A stretch of 64,000 nucleotides of DNA from Bacillus sp. AFS015802 (GTDB taxonomy: Bacteria; Bacillota; Bacilli; Bacillales; Bacillaceae_B): assembly GCF_002561455.1 (NCBI RefSeq), contig NZ_NTUP01000007.1, positions 88,508 to 152,507 on the forward strand, given 5' to 3'. A program made the translations under genes and the position numbers. Under the pieces are notes generated by a model. It did not search any database. It was not told the DNA's origin and saw nothing but the letters and a program-made list of their open reading frames with translations. How positions within the stretch are numbered: the stretch's first letter is position 1; each line of letters begins with the position of its first letter. Positions 51,797 through 59,576 of this stretch are shown in pieces.

Positions 51797-53703
51797 TTCA
51801 CTTCCTCCTCTCGCAGCAGCACACCAAACACGCCTGCGAGCTCCTGTTTAAAAGCAGGTTCCATATCCAGTTCGTACGCCACTACCTGTTTCCGATTCCG
51901 TTTCAAGATGTCGATTGCTTCTTTCAGGTTTTCATACTGGTTCCTATCATCAGTGGCCGGAATGGTTATCCTGTGCACATTCTGTTTCTCTAACGTAACG
52001 GCAACAGGGTTTGCGTCAAAAGCATCCGTTCCATTCTGGGCTTGAAAGAGTGCATGCTGCAAAGAGTTCCTCAAAGCCATGGTGACGGTGAAGCCGGTAT
52101 TTCCATACCAGCCTTTCTTCCCCCGTACATAGGCGACAGGAAACCCAGCCACACCCTCCCCTATTCCGATTTCCGGCTCTCCTTGCATGGTGGTCAATGC
52201 GTTTAGATAAAAACGGCACGTTTCATCTTCAACCGCATCCAATGCCAGAGGTGAAATGGTGCTTTTTCCAACTGATTCTCTTTTTCGCAGCTCATCAGTC
52301 AGACAGTGATGAAGCCCGCGTCCCACGCATTCTGTAAACGTCGCTCCTGTGCAGACGGCCATATGTTCACCAGTCTGATGAGGAACGATCAAACCGGCAA
52401 ATCTTGACGCGTATGCCTCTATTCCCCTTAATCCGGCTTCCCGACGTGCATCTGCGTGAGTCAGGCCATTACAGATCATCTCATCCAGCAGTTCTGCAGG
52501 ACCTTCCGAGAATCCATCGACAGGCTGGACGCGGCATTGAGCGAGTGGCAGCTGTTTCGTATCCCCTTCTTCCCACACATGAAACACCCCAGTCTCTTTT
52601 GACGTCAGCAGACTGAAGAAATACAGCATTTTTTCTGGATCAGACCTTTCCGATACCTGTTCCAGCCGCATCTCAAGCCCCTGAACAGCTTCAGCTGCCA
52701 AACGCCCTGTCTCTAAGGGGTGTGGCAAAAAAGAATGCCAGCTTCCTTCAAGAGTCTCTTTATCCAGGAGAAAAATCCGATTTCGCTGATCGGCTTTTGC
52801 CACTCCTGTTATCTCTTTGAATAGTTCAAAGACGATCATGTTCGCAAGCATGGCTCCCGGGATCGCCGATTCAAGAGATTGGCCATCCTCTTTACGCAGA
52901 GCCGTTGAGTGGATGCGCCTCCATGCTGATTCCCACCCTGCCTCAGTATCGGGATGGATGATGGGTCCGGCCATCCCTTTATCCCTTTGACAAATGGCTG
53001 GAATGAACAGCTTCTGATCCGTCCTGCAAATCGCATGGAGGAGGTCGAGTTCCTCTTGGTTTCCGTTTTGACTCACATATAAAATCGAATCAAAAGGCTC
53101 CAATGTCTCCCGCCAACCGCCTTCACTGAACCCGACTTCCATGAGCTCTAATTCCGGATCCGTTTTCCGGGCATGGTCCACAAGCTCGATCACCCGGCGT
53201 CTATTCGTAGGTACCTCATCGGTCACGAGCACCTGCAGCTTTGCGATTCCTGATTCAATGAGTGATGAAACCAATGAAGTCAGGAAAGGACCCGATCCCA
53301 CTGCCAGGACATTGGCCCGACGGTAGGTTTCAAACCTTGCAGCTCCAGAGTCTGCCAAGCTATCGACAAACTCGATTTGTGATGCGAATTTTTTCATGGC
53401 GTGTTGGGACAGCTGATGTGGAAGGTCCCTGCTGACGTCCCGGATAAATCCATTTTTATGCAATACCTCTGCCATTTCCATGACCCTGTTTTGATAAGGT
53501 CCAGGCAGTCCACTCGTCAAATCCTCAAGGGAGTACTCCCCGTTGAACATCGGCAAGAGCTTCTCAACCCATTGATCAATTCCGCTACCTTCCATACGGA
53601 AAGAACATAGGTTATTCCTGAAGTAAACTCCGCTGTTTGGTTCAGGGAGGTAAAACGTATCCCTCTTCACTTTTAACCGCATCGAAGGGTCCAATTTTCC
53701 CAT
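51793..53703 (-). CDS. Thiazole-containing bacteriocin maturation protein (ThiF/E1-like)
   Basis: The 636-residue protein has an N-terminal winged-helix-like leader-binding region (MFNGEYSLEDLTSGLPGPYQ) and a Rossmann-like domain from about residue 130 (NVLAVGSGPFLTSLVSSLIE). The rest is family-specific. It corresponds to the ocin-ThiF-like partner that brings the heterocycloanthracin precursor to the YcaO enzyme. The ATG lies behind AAGGAGGAGCACT. It is the first gene of the three-gene maturation operon, ~155 bases after the precursor. Confidence 0.9.
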   Translation of the reverse strand: MGKLDPSMRLKVKRDTFYLPEPNSGVYFRNNLCSFRMEGSGIDQWVEKLLPMFNGEYSLEDLTSGLPGPYQNRVMEMAEVLHKNGFIRDVSRDLPHQLSQHAMKKFASQIEFVDSLADSGAARFETYRRANVLAVGSGPFLTSLVSSLIESGIAKLQVLVTDEVPTNRRRVIELVDHARKTDPELELMEVGFSEGGWRETLEPFDSILYVSQNGNQEELDLLHAICRTDQKLFIPAICQRDKGMAGPIIHPDTEAGWESAWRRIHSTALRKEDGQSLESAIPGAMLANMIVFELFKEITGVAKADQRNRIFLLDKETLEGSWHSFLPHPLETGRLAAEAVQGLEMRLEQVSERSDPEKMLYFFSLLTSKETGVFHVWEEGDTKQLPLAQCRVQPVDGFSEGPAELLDEMICNGLTHADARREAGLRGIEAYASRFAGLIVPHQTGEHMAVCTGATFTECVGRGLHHCLTDELRKRESVGKSTISPLALDAVEDETCRFYLNALTTMQGEPEIGIGEGVAGFPVAYVRGKKGWYGNTGFTVTMALRNSLQHALFQAQNGTDAFDANPVAVTLEKQNVHRITIPATDDRNQYENLKEAIDILKRNRKQVVAYELDMEPAFKQELAGVFGVLLREEEVK

Positions 53704-53802
53704 AGTGCTCCTCCTTACCCCCGCTTATCTCTTGTATTTTGGCTGTCATTACCATCGTATGAGACTCACTTTGTCCCATATGTATAGGTGAGGAATAAAT
53801 AA

Positions 53803-53835
53803 AGACCCCTGCACAATCTTACACAGGGGTCCAAT
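53803..53835 (-). terminator. Terminator between precursor and maturation operon
   Basis: On the minus strand GACCCCTG pairs with CAGGGGTC, followed by TTTATTTATT. Its place between the precursor and ThiF-like genes suggests partial termination that would favour precursor expression over the enzymes. Confidence 0.8.
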
Positions 53836-53859
53836 TGAACACGATATTCTAAATGCCGA

Positions 53860-54129
53860 TTAACGACCGCAGCGTCCACATCTTCCGCATCCGCCACAAC
53901 GGCCGCATCCGCCACATCTGCCGAATCCACCGCAACGGAAGCATCCTCCACAGCCACCGCAGCCAAAACAACTAAAGAAACATGAGAATCCAAAACCAAA
54001 ACAGCCTCCAAATCCTAGGAAAAGACGTTCGTCATTCGGATCATACATGTTTTGATCCCAGGAAACGGGCTGTGTTGCCTGGAAATCACCTACATTCAAA
54101 CTTTGAAGTTCATTATAAAAATTATTCAT
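53860..54129 (-). CDS. Heterocycloanthracin/sonorensin-type bacteriocin precursor
   Basis: The 89-residue peptide has a leader (MNNFYNELQSLNVGDFQATQ, then PVSWDQNMYDPNDERLF) and a Cys-rich core with 13 cysteines, largely in C-x-x steps (SCFGCGGCGGCFRCGG, then GRCGGCGRCGGCGRCGRCGR). The VGDF...W.Q..Y.DPNDE leader is the mark of this family. The first core half is Phe-rich, which is less usual. It is read from an ATG behind GGGAGGAATAAAGAT. A weak promoter (TTGACC, 17 bases, TCATAA) lies at 54190-54218. Confidence 0.92.
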   Translation of the reverse strand: MNNFYNELQSLNVGDFQATQPVSWDQNMYDPNDERLFLGFGGCFGFGFSCFFSCFGCGGCGGCFRCGGFGRCGGCGRCGGCGRCGRCGR

Positions 54130-54434
54130 ATCTTTATTCCTCCCAAAAAAGTATCTTATGGCTCTCGAAACGTGTAGTCATGAAGCTTTTTATGAAGAGT
54201 TGCCGGCAATTAGGTCAATACACTATAAAGGTGAATCATCCTCAACAATTTATGTACATTTGCTGGGTATTGTTACTGATGCATAAGCCTATTTTTGAGG
54301 GACATGGCGTAAGGAAGAACACAAAAAGACCCCAGTCGATGACCGGAGTTGATGGTGAAATCCCAGAGAAAGCTCCTGTTTATCTCAGACTTGTTGGGCC
54401 TTTTCCCTTTCCTATCTGAATGATACAGTCAACA
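54130..54434. other. Intergenic region upstream of the bacteriocin precursor
   Basis: These ~300 bases hold the probable precursor promoter and no gene I can support. A plus-strand open frame through here is antisense to the precursor and lacks a ribosome binding site. No immunity or transport gene is present. Confidence 0.45.
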
Positions 54435-54462
54435 AAAAGAGCCGGCATCCGCCGGCTCTTCT
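54435..54462 (-). terminator. Terminator of nrnA
   Basis: On the minus strand GAGCCGGC pairs with GCCGGCTC around a 4-base loop, then TTTTT, just after the stop at 54469. Confidence 0.9.
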
Positions 54463-54468
54463 AAAGTC

Positions 54469-55410
54469 TTATTTGTGATTCCTGCACACTTCCCGTAAAT
54501 CCTTCATCACTTCTTCTTTTTCTTCCCATGAATAAATCGATGCACCAGCCGCCAGTGGATGACCTCCACCGTTGTACTTCTTGGCAATGGTGTTGATGAC
54601 AGGACCTTTCGAACGCAGGCGAACCCTGATCTGGTCGTGTTCTTCGATGAAGAAGACCCACGCTTTCATGCCCTTGATATTCCCTAATGTACTGACGAGG
54701 AGGGACGCCTCAGATGGTACGACGGCGTGCTCCTCAAGGATATCCTTCGTCATCACCATCATGCCGCAGCCATCCTCGTCCATCTCGAAGTTTTGGAGCA
54801 CATAGCCGTTAAGCTTGGTAACGTTGGCGTCCACTTCATACATTTTATTGAACAATTCATTCCGGTCAAAATCATAGCGGATCAATTCACCCGCGATATC
54901 AAACGTCTTCTGGGTGGTGCTAGGGTAGAGGAATCTCCCCGTATCGCCGACAATCCCTGCAAACAGGAGTCTCGCCCCCGAATCAGGGAGGGTCAATCCT
55001 TTGTCTTTCCCGAACTGGTAAAATTCATAGATCATTTCACTGACGGAGCTTGCCGTCGTATCGATCCATAAGTGATCTCCGTAGGCATCCTCGTTTGGAT
55101 GGTGATCGATCTTCACAAGCATGTCCCCGAGTTTGTAGCGGCGGTCACAGATCCGTTCTTCGTTGGCCGTATCACAGACGATGATCAGGGCTCCTTCGAA
55201 GACAGAATCCTCGATATCATCGAGACGGTTTAAGTAATGTAGGGTTTCCTCTTCTTTTCCGACAGCGTAGATGTTCTTTTCCGGAAAGGATGCTTTCAGG
55301 ATTTCCACGAGTCCCCCTTGGGAGCCGTAAGCGTCAGGATCCGGGCGGACATGTCTATGTACAATGATGGTTTCATATTGTTTGATGAGGTTCAGGATTT
55401 GTTCTTTCAT
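54469..55410 (-). CDS. nrnA: Bifunctional oligoribonuclease / PAP phosphatase
   Basis: The 313-residue DHH/DHHA1 protein has IVHRHVRPDPDAYGSQGG, the DHH motif in VKIDHHPNEDAYGD, and the C-terminal GGGHPLAAGAS substrate motif. Length matches Bacillus NrnA exactly from the ATG at 55410 (AAGGAGATTCCC). It degrades nano-RNA and 3'-phosphoadenosine phosphate. It is divergent from the YtpI-like gene, as in the Bacillus backbone. Confidence 0.95.
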   Translation of the reverse strand: MKEQILNLIKQYETIIVHRHVRPDPDAYGSQGGLVEILKASFPEKNIYAVGKEEETLHYLNRLDDIEDSVFEGALIIVCDTANEERICDRRYKLGDMLVKIDHHPNEDAYGDHLWIDTTASSVSEMIYEFYQFGKDKGLTLPDSGARLLFAGIVGDTGRFLYPSTTQKTFDIAGELIRYDFDRNELFNKMYEVDANVTKLNGYVLQNFEMDEDGCGMMVMTKDILEEHAVVPSEASLLVSTLGNIKGMKAWVFFIEEHDQIRVRLRSKGPVINTIAKKYNGGGHPLAAGASIYSWEEKEEVMKDLREVCRNHK

Positions 55411-55503
55411 GGGAATCTCCTTTGTAGTGGAATTTTTATTTGGCATTCTGCCCTGTTATCTGTAAAATAGTAGCGAGAGATGTCAACGATGGAGGACTAA
55501 ACT

Positions 55504-55809
55504 ATGTATTTTCTCGCATTACTGATCGTCGTCACGTTCACGTTCTATGTCTTTTATAAAATCAGACAGGTGCGGACTCGACGACCGATGGAAAAGAAAT
55601 GGTTATCAGCGAAAGCAAGTATTGCCCTAGGGCTGTTCGTTGCCCTATTTGGGATCAATCAGCTGTTTTTATTCCCTGGCACACTGACGTATGTCATCGG
55701 CACGCTGTTCATCCTTTTAGGACTTGGTAGCTGCTGGGCTGGATATAAAATGTATAAGCATGTGCTTCCTTTTGCACAGAGGGAAGCGAAGGAACTGGAT
55801 AACCAATAA
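55504..55809 (+). CDS. ytpI: YtpI-like membrane protein
   Basis: The 101-residue protein has three helices (LIVVTFTFYVFYKIRQVRT with basic follow-on, IALGLFVALFGINQLFLFPG and VIGTLFILLGLGSCWAGY). It fits YtpI, which sits next to nrnA in Bacillus. The ATG lies behind GATGGAGGACTAAACT. The function is unknown. Confidence 0.8.
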   Translation: MYFLALLIVVTFTFYVFYKIRQVRTRRPMEKKWLSAKASIALGLFVALFGINQLFLFPGTLTYVIGTLFILLGLGSCWAGYKMYKHVLPFAQREAKELDNQ

Positions 55810-55818
55810 GGTTTTTGG

Positions 55819-55851
55819 AAGACTAGATGTTTGATCTAGTCTTTTTTATTT
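55819..55851 (+). terminator. Terminator of ytpI
   Basis: AAGACTAGAT and ATCTAGTCTT form a perfect stem with a 5-base loop, then TTTTTT. Confidence 0.9.
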
Positions 55852-55884
55852 GGTGTGATTTAATGCTTTTTAATAAGCGAGTGG

Positions 55885-56138
55885 TGGTTGATTTCCGCTG
55901 CAGATGCTCGCTTTCCGCGGGGCGGGCGGTGAGCCTCCTCGGCTTCGCCTGCGGGGTCTCACCTGTCCAGCTCCGGCGGCTAGCCCCTCGAGGTCATAAG
56001 CTAAATGGTCCAAGAAGGCAAAAAACGCCTTCCCGGCCCATTCATCTTATGCTTGTCGGGGCTGAACAAGCCGCCTGCGCTTTTCGTACTTTCCCGCTTT
56101 TCCCGCAGGAGTCGAGCATCTTCCGCTACAATCAACAA
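55885..56138. repeat. GC-rich foldback repeat, full copy
   Basis: The element begins GGTTGATTTCCGCTGCAG and ends CTTCCGCTACAATCAAC. It contains GCTCGCTTTCCGCGGGG and an inner foldback (TAGCCCCTCGAGGTCATAAG against CTTATGCTTGTCGGGGCT). This is the common Bacillaceae intergenic repeat type. A shorter copy lies at 57633-57699. Confidence 0.85.
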
Positions 56139-56193
56139 GAGTTTTAGCTTCTTACCTACTTCCAATTATCCTTATATTTGGAAGGGGAATACA

Positions 56194-57513
56194 CTAATGC
56201 CGATCAATTAGCTGACAAATCATTAGGGATTTCCCCATGAGCACGCCTTCGGTATATACTTCTACATCCACTTTACCAAATTTTCTCCCGACGTCGAGTA
56301 CTTTTGGATGGATTTCGAGGATGCTTTCCATTTGGACAGGCTTGATAAAATAAATAGTCATGTTTTCGATGACGAGGTCGCCTTTTTTGTATGGTTTCAG
56401 TGCACGGTTGGCGGCTTCGGTCATCAATGTGGTGAATACGCCGTAGGAGAGCGTCCCGATTCCTGTGGTCATTTGCGGTGTGACGGCAAATTGGTAGATT
56501 TCTTTGTTGTCTTTTTTCTCGCCGACCACTTCTACTGCGTTGGAGATGAGATCATCAATTGTTTCCCCGACCTGCGGCTGGCGCTGGATCATTTGCAGGG
56601 CTTTCAGTACATCCTGACGGCTGATGATCCCCTGCAGCTTGTTCTGTTCATTGACGACGGGAAGTAATTCGATCCCTTCCCAGATCATGATGTGAGCGGC
56701 GGATGCAACGCTCGTATTCGGGCTGACGGTAATCGGCTGCTTCGTCATGATCTTATCGATGCCCGCATACTTTTCCTGCCCCATGACGTCCTTTGACGTT
56801 ACCATACCATGGACTTTCAGATTGCGGTCCACGACCGGGAAACGGCTGTGGAACGTGTATTGATTCTTTTCGTACCATTCTTCCAGCGTGTCATCCAAAT
56901 GCAGATAAATCGTATCATCGACTTTGGTTAAAATGTCTTCCACTAAGACGATCTCTTTTTTGATCAACTGATCGTAAATGGCCCGGTTGATCATGGTAGC
57001 GACGGTAAAGGTGTCATAAGAGGTGGAGATGATCGGGAGTTCGAGTTCATCCGCGAGCTTTTTGACGTCTTCATCTGCATCGAATCCCCCTGTGATCAGG
57101 ACGGCGGCCCCTGCGCGCAGGGCATGTTCCTGTGCCTGGGTTCTGTTCCCGATGATCAAGAGGTTCCCGGCTTCCGTGTATCTCATCATGGCTTCAAGCT
57201 TCATGGCTCCAATGACAAACTTGTTGAGCATTTTATGCAGGCCGGATCGTCCACCGAGTACTTGTCCATCGATTATGTTGACCACTTCTGCGTAGGTGAG
57301 CTTTTCGATATTTTCTTTTTTCTTCTGTTCGATGCGGATCGTGCCGACGCGTTCGATGGTGCTGACGTAGCCTTTCGTTTCGGCATCCTTGATCGCCCGG
57401 TATGCGGTTCCTTCACTGACGGTCAATGCTTTTGCTATCTGGCGGACGGAGATCTTTTCACCGACTGGCAAGGTATCTATGTATTCTAATATTTGTTCGT
57501 GTTTTGTAGCCAA
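56194..57513 (-). CDS. ytoI: DRTGG/CBS/hotdog-domain regulator, YtoI-like
   Basis: The 439-residue protein has a winged helix (ISVRQIAKALTVSEGTAYRA), a DRTGG domain (GRSGLHKMLNKFVIGAMKLE), two CBS motifs (FPVVDRNLKVHGMVTSKDVM and LLPVVNEQNKLQGIISRQDV) and a C-terminal hotdog domain. This is the YtoI architecture. I chose the TTG at 57513 since LATKHEQIL matches the family start; a GTG at 57522 overlaps the ribosome binding site. It probably senses an adenine nucleotide or acyl-CoA and regulates transcription. Confidence 0.9.
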   Translation of the reverse strand: MATKHEQILEYIDTLPVGEKISVRQIAKALTVSEGTAYRAIKDAETKGYVSTIERVGTIRIEQKKKENIEKLTYAEVVNIIDGQVLGGRSGLHKMLNKFVIGAMKLEAMMRYTEAGNLLIIGNRTQAQEHALRAGAAVLITGGFDADEDVKKLADELELPIISTSYDTFTVATMINRAIYDQLIKKEIVLVEDILTKVDDTIYLHLDDTLEEWYEKNQYTFHSRFPVVDRNLKVHGMVTSKDVMGQEKYAGIDKIMTKQPITVSPNTSVASAAHIMIWEGIELLPVVNEQNKLQGIISRQDVLKALQMIQRQPQVGETIDDLISNAVEVVGEKKDNKEIYQFAVTPQMTTGIGTLSYGVFTTLMTEAANRALKPYKKGDLVIENMTIYFIKPVQMESILEIHPKVLDVGRKFGKVDVEVYTEGVLMGKSLMICQLIDRH

Positions 57514-57632
57514 GCTTTTCACCCTTCTTTATAACGTCCTGCTTCATATGTTTATTATAATGTGAAAAGCGCGGTGTTTCAATTTAATCGGGGCTTTCGG
57601 GAGAGAAAGCCCCACTTAGATTAGAGAGTGCT

Positions 57633-57699
57633 GGTTGATTTTTGCTGCAGGGCTCGCTTTCCGCGGGGCGTGAGTTGAGCCCCTTCCGCTACAATCAAC
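57633..57699. repeat. GC-rich foldback repeat, internally deleted copy
   Basis: The ends GGTTGATTTTTGCTGCAG and CCTTCCGCTACAATCAAC match the full copy at 55885, and GCTCGCTTTCCGCGGGGCG is retained. The ~190-base inner foldback is missing. Confidence 0.8.
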
Positions 57700-57751
57700 T
57701 TATTAGGTTCGTGTTCTTCCACCTCAATAATATTCACTCTCTCCACAATAC

Positions 57752-58000
57752 TTAACCAAACGACCGTGCTTTTACTTTGCGCACTGGCTTGGATTTCAAC
57801 TTTTTGCCTTTCCCTTTGCCTGTTCCCTTAGGTGTGTAAAGAAGGGCTGCGAGGTTTCCGGCTGCGACACAGGTGGCGAGGATGAGCCAGCCGATGGCGA
57901 AGGTTCCTTGTAGGCCTTCTGCGAAGATGGACATGCGTGGGGCTCCGTAGTAGATGAGGGCCCCGGTGATGAGTAAACAGAGAATGTATCGTTGTTTCAA
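57752..58000 (-). CDS. Small membrane protein with basic tail, 82 aa
   Basis: Two helices (YILCLLITGALIYYGAPRMS and IGWLILATCVAAGNLAALLY) are followed by a strongly basic Gly-Lys-rich tail (GKGKGKKLKSKPVRKVKARS). The TTG at 58000 lies behind AAAGGAGGAACCATAC. No family was recognised. Confidence 0.65.
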   Translation of the reverse strand: MKQRYILCLLITGALIYYGAPRMSIFAEGLQGTFAIGWLILATCVAAGNLAALLYTPKGTGKGKGKKLKSKPVRKVKARSFG

Positions 58001-58156
58001 GTATGGTTCCTCCTTTCTAGGCTTGTATCATGTATATGCGAGTATTGGGAGGATGTTGTGTAAAGGTGAGATAAAAGGCATTGCTTTTGTACTTAACTAG
58101 TTAAGTTTTTCTTGAGGAACATTGAAAATGGCATTTGAATTAGCATGATCTAATAT

Positions 58157-58196
58157 AAAAGAGGAGCTGCAATGTCGTTTGCACTCCTCTTTTTTT
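58157..58196. terminator. Bidirectional terminator after the gerP-like pair
   Basis: AAAAGAGGAGCTGCAA pairs with TTGCACTCCTCTTTT (one bulge). T-runs lie on both sides; on the minus strand it lies ~100 bases after the stop at 58295. Confidence 0.7.
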
Positions 58197-58294
58197 GCAT
58201 TTATTTATTCCTCGATACCGCCTGCAAAAGGTATGGCAAATATGTTTTTCTCCCTCTGAAACGAACGGTTTATTCAAGCGAAGAGAGAGGCATT

Positions 58295-58528
58295 TTAGAT
58301 AAAACTGTTCTTTATTGCATTGCTGTCGCTGACATCCTGATCATTGACAACACTCAATGGCATATTATAAAAAACGGCGTCTCCCGTTTCCTCTCCATGG
58401 CCATAATTGAGTTTCATTGAAAAGAAGATATCGATCTGCTGCGTGGGGCCTAAACTGATAAACGCTCCGCGGTCAATCGCGTTGGCCTTTATGCCAACCA
58501 TATTCACAATAACGGGACCTGCAAACAT
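58295..58528 (-). CDS. GerPA/GerPF-type spore germination protein
   Basis: The 77-residue protein starts FAGPVIVNMVGIKANAIDRG and has the GerPA/F-like pattern GDAVFYNMPLSVVNDQDVSD. The ATG lies behind GAAGGGGGGTATACAAG. GerP proteins help small germinants pass the spore coat. It follows the GerPB-like gene by 15 bases in the same operon. Confidence 0.8.
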   Translation of the reverse strand: MFAGPVIVNMVGIKANAIDRGAFISLGPTQQIDIFFSMKLNYGHGEETGDAVFYNMPLSVVNDQDVSDSNAIKNSFI

Positions 58529-58543
58529 CTTGTATACCCCCCT

Positions 58544-58786
58544 TCATAATTTTGTCGGCAGTGACTCAAAGGAGGAGGGGGAATCAATTTGGTCTTTATC
58601 ATCGACAAAGCTCCTTGTTCCCATAAAGGTGCTTTCATCCCCAAAGTTTTGCCCAAACCCTTGATTTTTCTTACTGGAATTATGCCATTCGGCCAATAAA
58701 TTTTGTCCGATACTTACAGCCGATGCATTTTCAATGGAATTAATCTTCAAGAGAAAAATATTAATATTAATAGAGCTGCCCGCCAA
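58544..58786 (-). CDS. GerPB-like spore protein
   Basis: The ~80-residue protein (TTG start at 58786 behind AAGGGGGTAACCATC) begins MAGSSININIFLLKINSIEN and continues ASAVSIGQNLLAEWHNSSKK, the GerPB pattern of an NINxxxKINSISN opening followed by a gly/asn-rich tail. Readings extended to 58828 lack a binding site. It is likely a coat-permeability protein together with the GerPA/F-like partner. Confidence 0.65.
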   Translation of the reverse strand: MAGSSININIFLLKINSIENASAVSIGQNLLAEWHNSSKKNQGFGQNFGDESTFMGTRSFVDDKDQIDSPSSFESLPTKL

Positions 58787-58852
58787 GATGGTTACCCCCT
58801 TTTTACAATATATTAAGGGTTCCGCCATTTATGAGGGGAAGGAGGGAAAATC

Positions 58853-59320
58853 TTGGATTTTGAAAAATTGAAGCAGTGGATGGACATTGCTCAAAAATAC
58901 CAGGTAGGTGATTTCTGGAACAATGTCTTCGATCAGGATTCCGCAAAGAACTTTATGCATGAATTCCAAAGCGATCCACAACAGCAACAGCAGCCAAGGT
59001 CACAAAAAGATTATCCTCCGGTTGATATTTTCACAGTCGATGGGCAAGTGGTCATCATGATTGAGGTACCAGGTGTTGATAAACAGGACATCCAGTTAAC
59101 GGTCAGCGGACACCGCATGTCGATAAAAGGAATGCTGCGTCTGCCTTTTAAACCCGATACCACACTGAAAAATGAGAGACATTACGGGGAATTCCAACGG
59201 ACGATCGAGCTCCCGGAACCAACGGACGGAAGCCAGGTGAAAGCCCGCTATAATCACGGGCTGCTGGTCCTGACTTATCCGATGATATACGCATCAGAAG
59301 ATCGGGTCATCATCGATTAG
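58853..59320 (+). CDS. Hsp20/alpha-crystallin family protein
   Basis: The 155-residue protein has a poly-Gln linker (QQQQQPRSQKDYPP) and an alpha-crystallin domain from about residue 55 (VDIFTVDGQVVIMIEVPGVD, then RHYGEFQRTIELPEPTDGSQ and HGLLVLTYP). The GVLxLxxP-type motif is present as GLLVLTYP. The TTG lies behind GGAGGGAAAATC. Given its gerP-like neighbours it may be a spore-coat Hsp20, as with CotM-type proteins. Its last codons overlap the convergent gene at 59310 by 11 bases. Confidence 0.8.
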   Translation: MDFEKLKQWMDIAQKYQVGDFWNNVFDQDSAKNFMHEFQSDPQQQQQPRSQKDYPPVDIFTVDGQVVIMIEVPGVDKQDIQLTVSGHRMSIKGMLRLPFKPDTTLKNERHYGEFQRTIELPEPTDGSQVKARYNHGLLVLTYPMIYASEDRVIID

Positions 59321-59537
59321 TTTTCATTCGGCTATCGGAATCAGTAATATCGCGGTCATCCACCCACTGAACACCATTGATGTTACTCGAACAATCACCG
59401 TGAGATCCGCCGAAGCCCTCGTTACGCTTATTGACGACATTTTTATTGACGCTGTAAAACTTGCTCACAGTCATCGATGAACCTTTACCCATCGTTTTGA
59501 TAGTTGTATACGAAAGATGAATGTTGGTCTTATTCAT
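59310..59537 (-). CDS. GerP-like small spore protein, 75 aa
   Basis: The protein starts NKTNIHLSYTTIKTMGKGSS and ends GVQWVDDRDITDSDSRMK. The WVDDRDITDSD tail echoes the NDQDVSDSN and VDDKDQIDS of the two gerP-like proteins next door, so it probably belongs to the same set. The ATG lies behind AGAGGAGGAATGGA. It is divergent from the GerPC-like gene, with only 39 bases between starts. Confidence 0.65.
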   Translation of the reverse strand: MNKTNIHLSYTTIKTMGKGSSMTVSKFYSVNKNVVNKRNEGFGGSHGDCSSNINGVQWVDDRDITDSDSRMKTNR

Positions 59538-59576
59538 TCCATTCCTCCTCTAAAAATAGTATTGTGTGGTGATGAA

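Noticed and set aside
53982..54419. Plus-strand open frame over the bacteriocin precursor, considered as an immunity gene
   Set aside because: It is largely antisense to the Cys-rich precursor, has no ribosome binding site and its translated sequence shows no membrane or immunity-like pattern.
55827..56147. Open frame through the GC-rich repeat
   Set aside because: It lies wholly in the foldback repeat and has no coding character beyond high GC.
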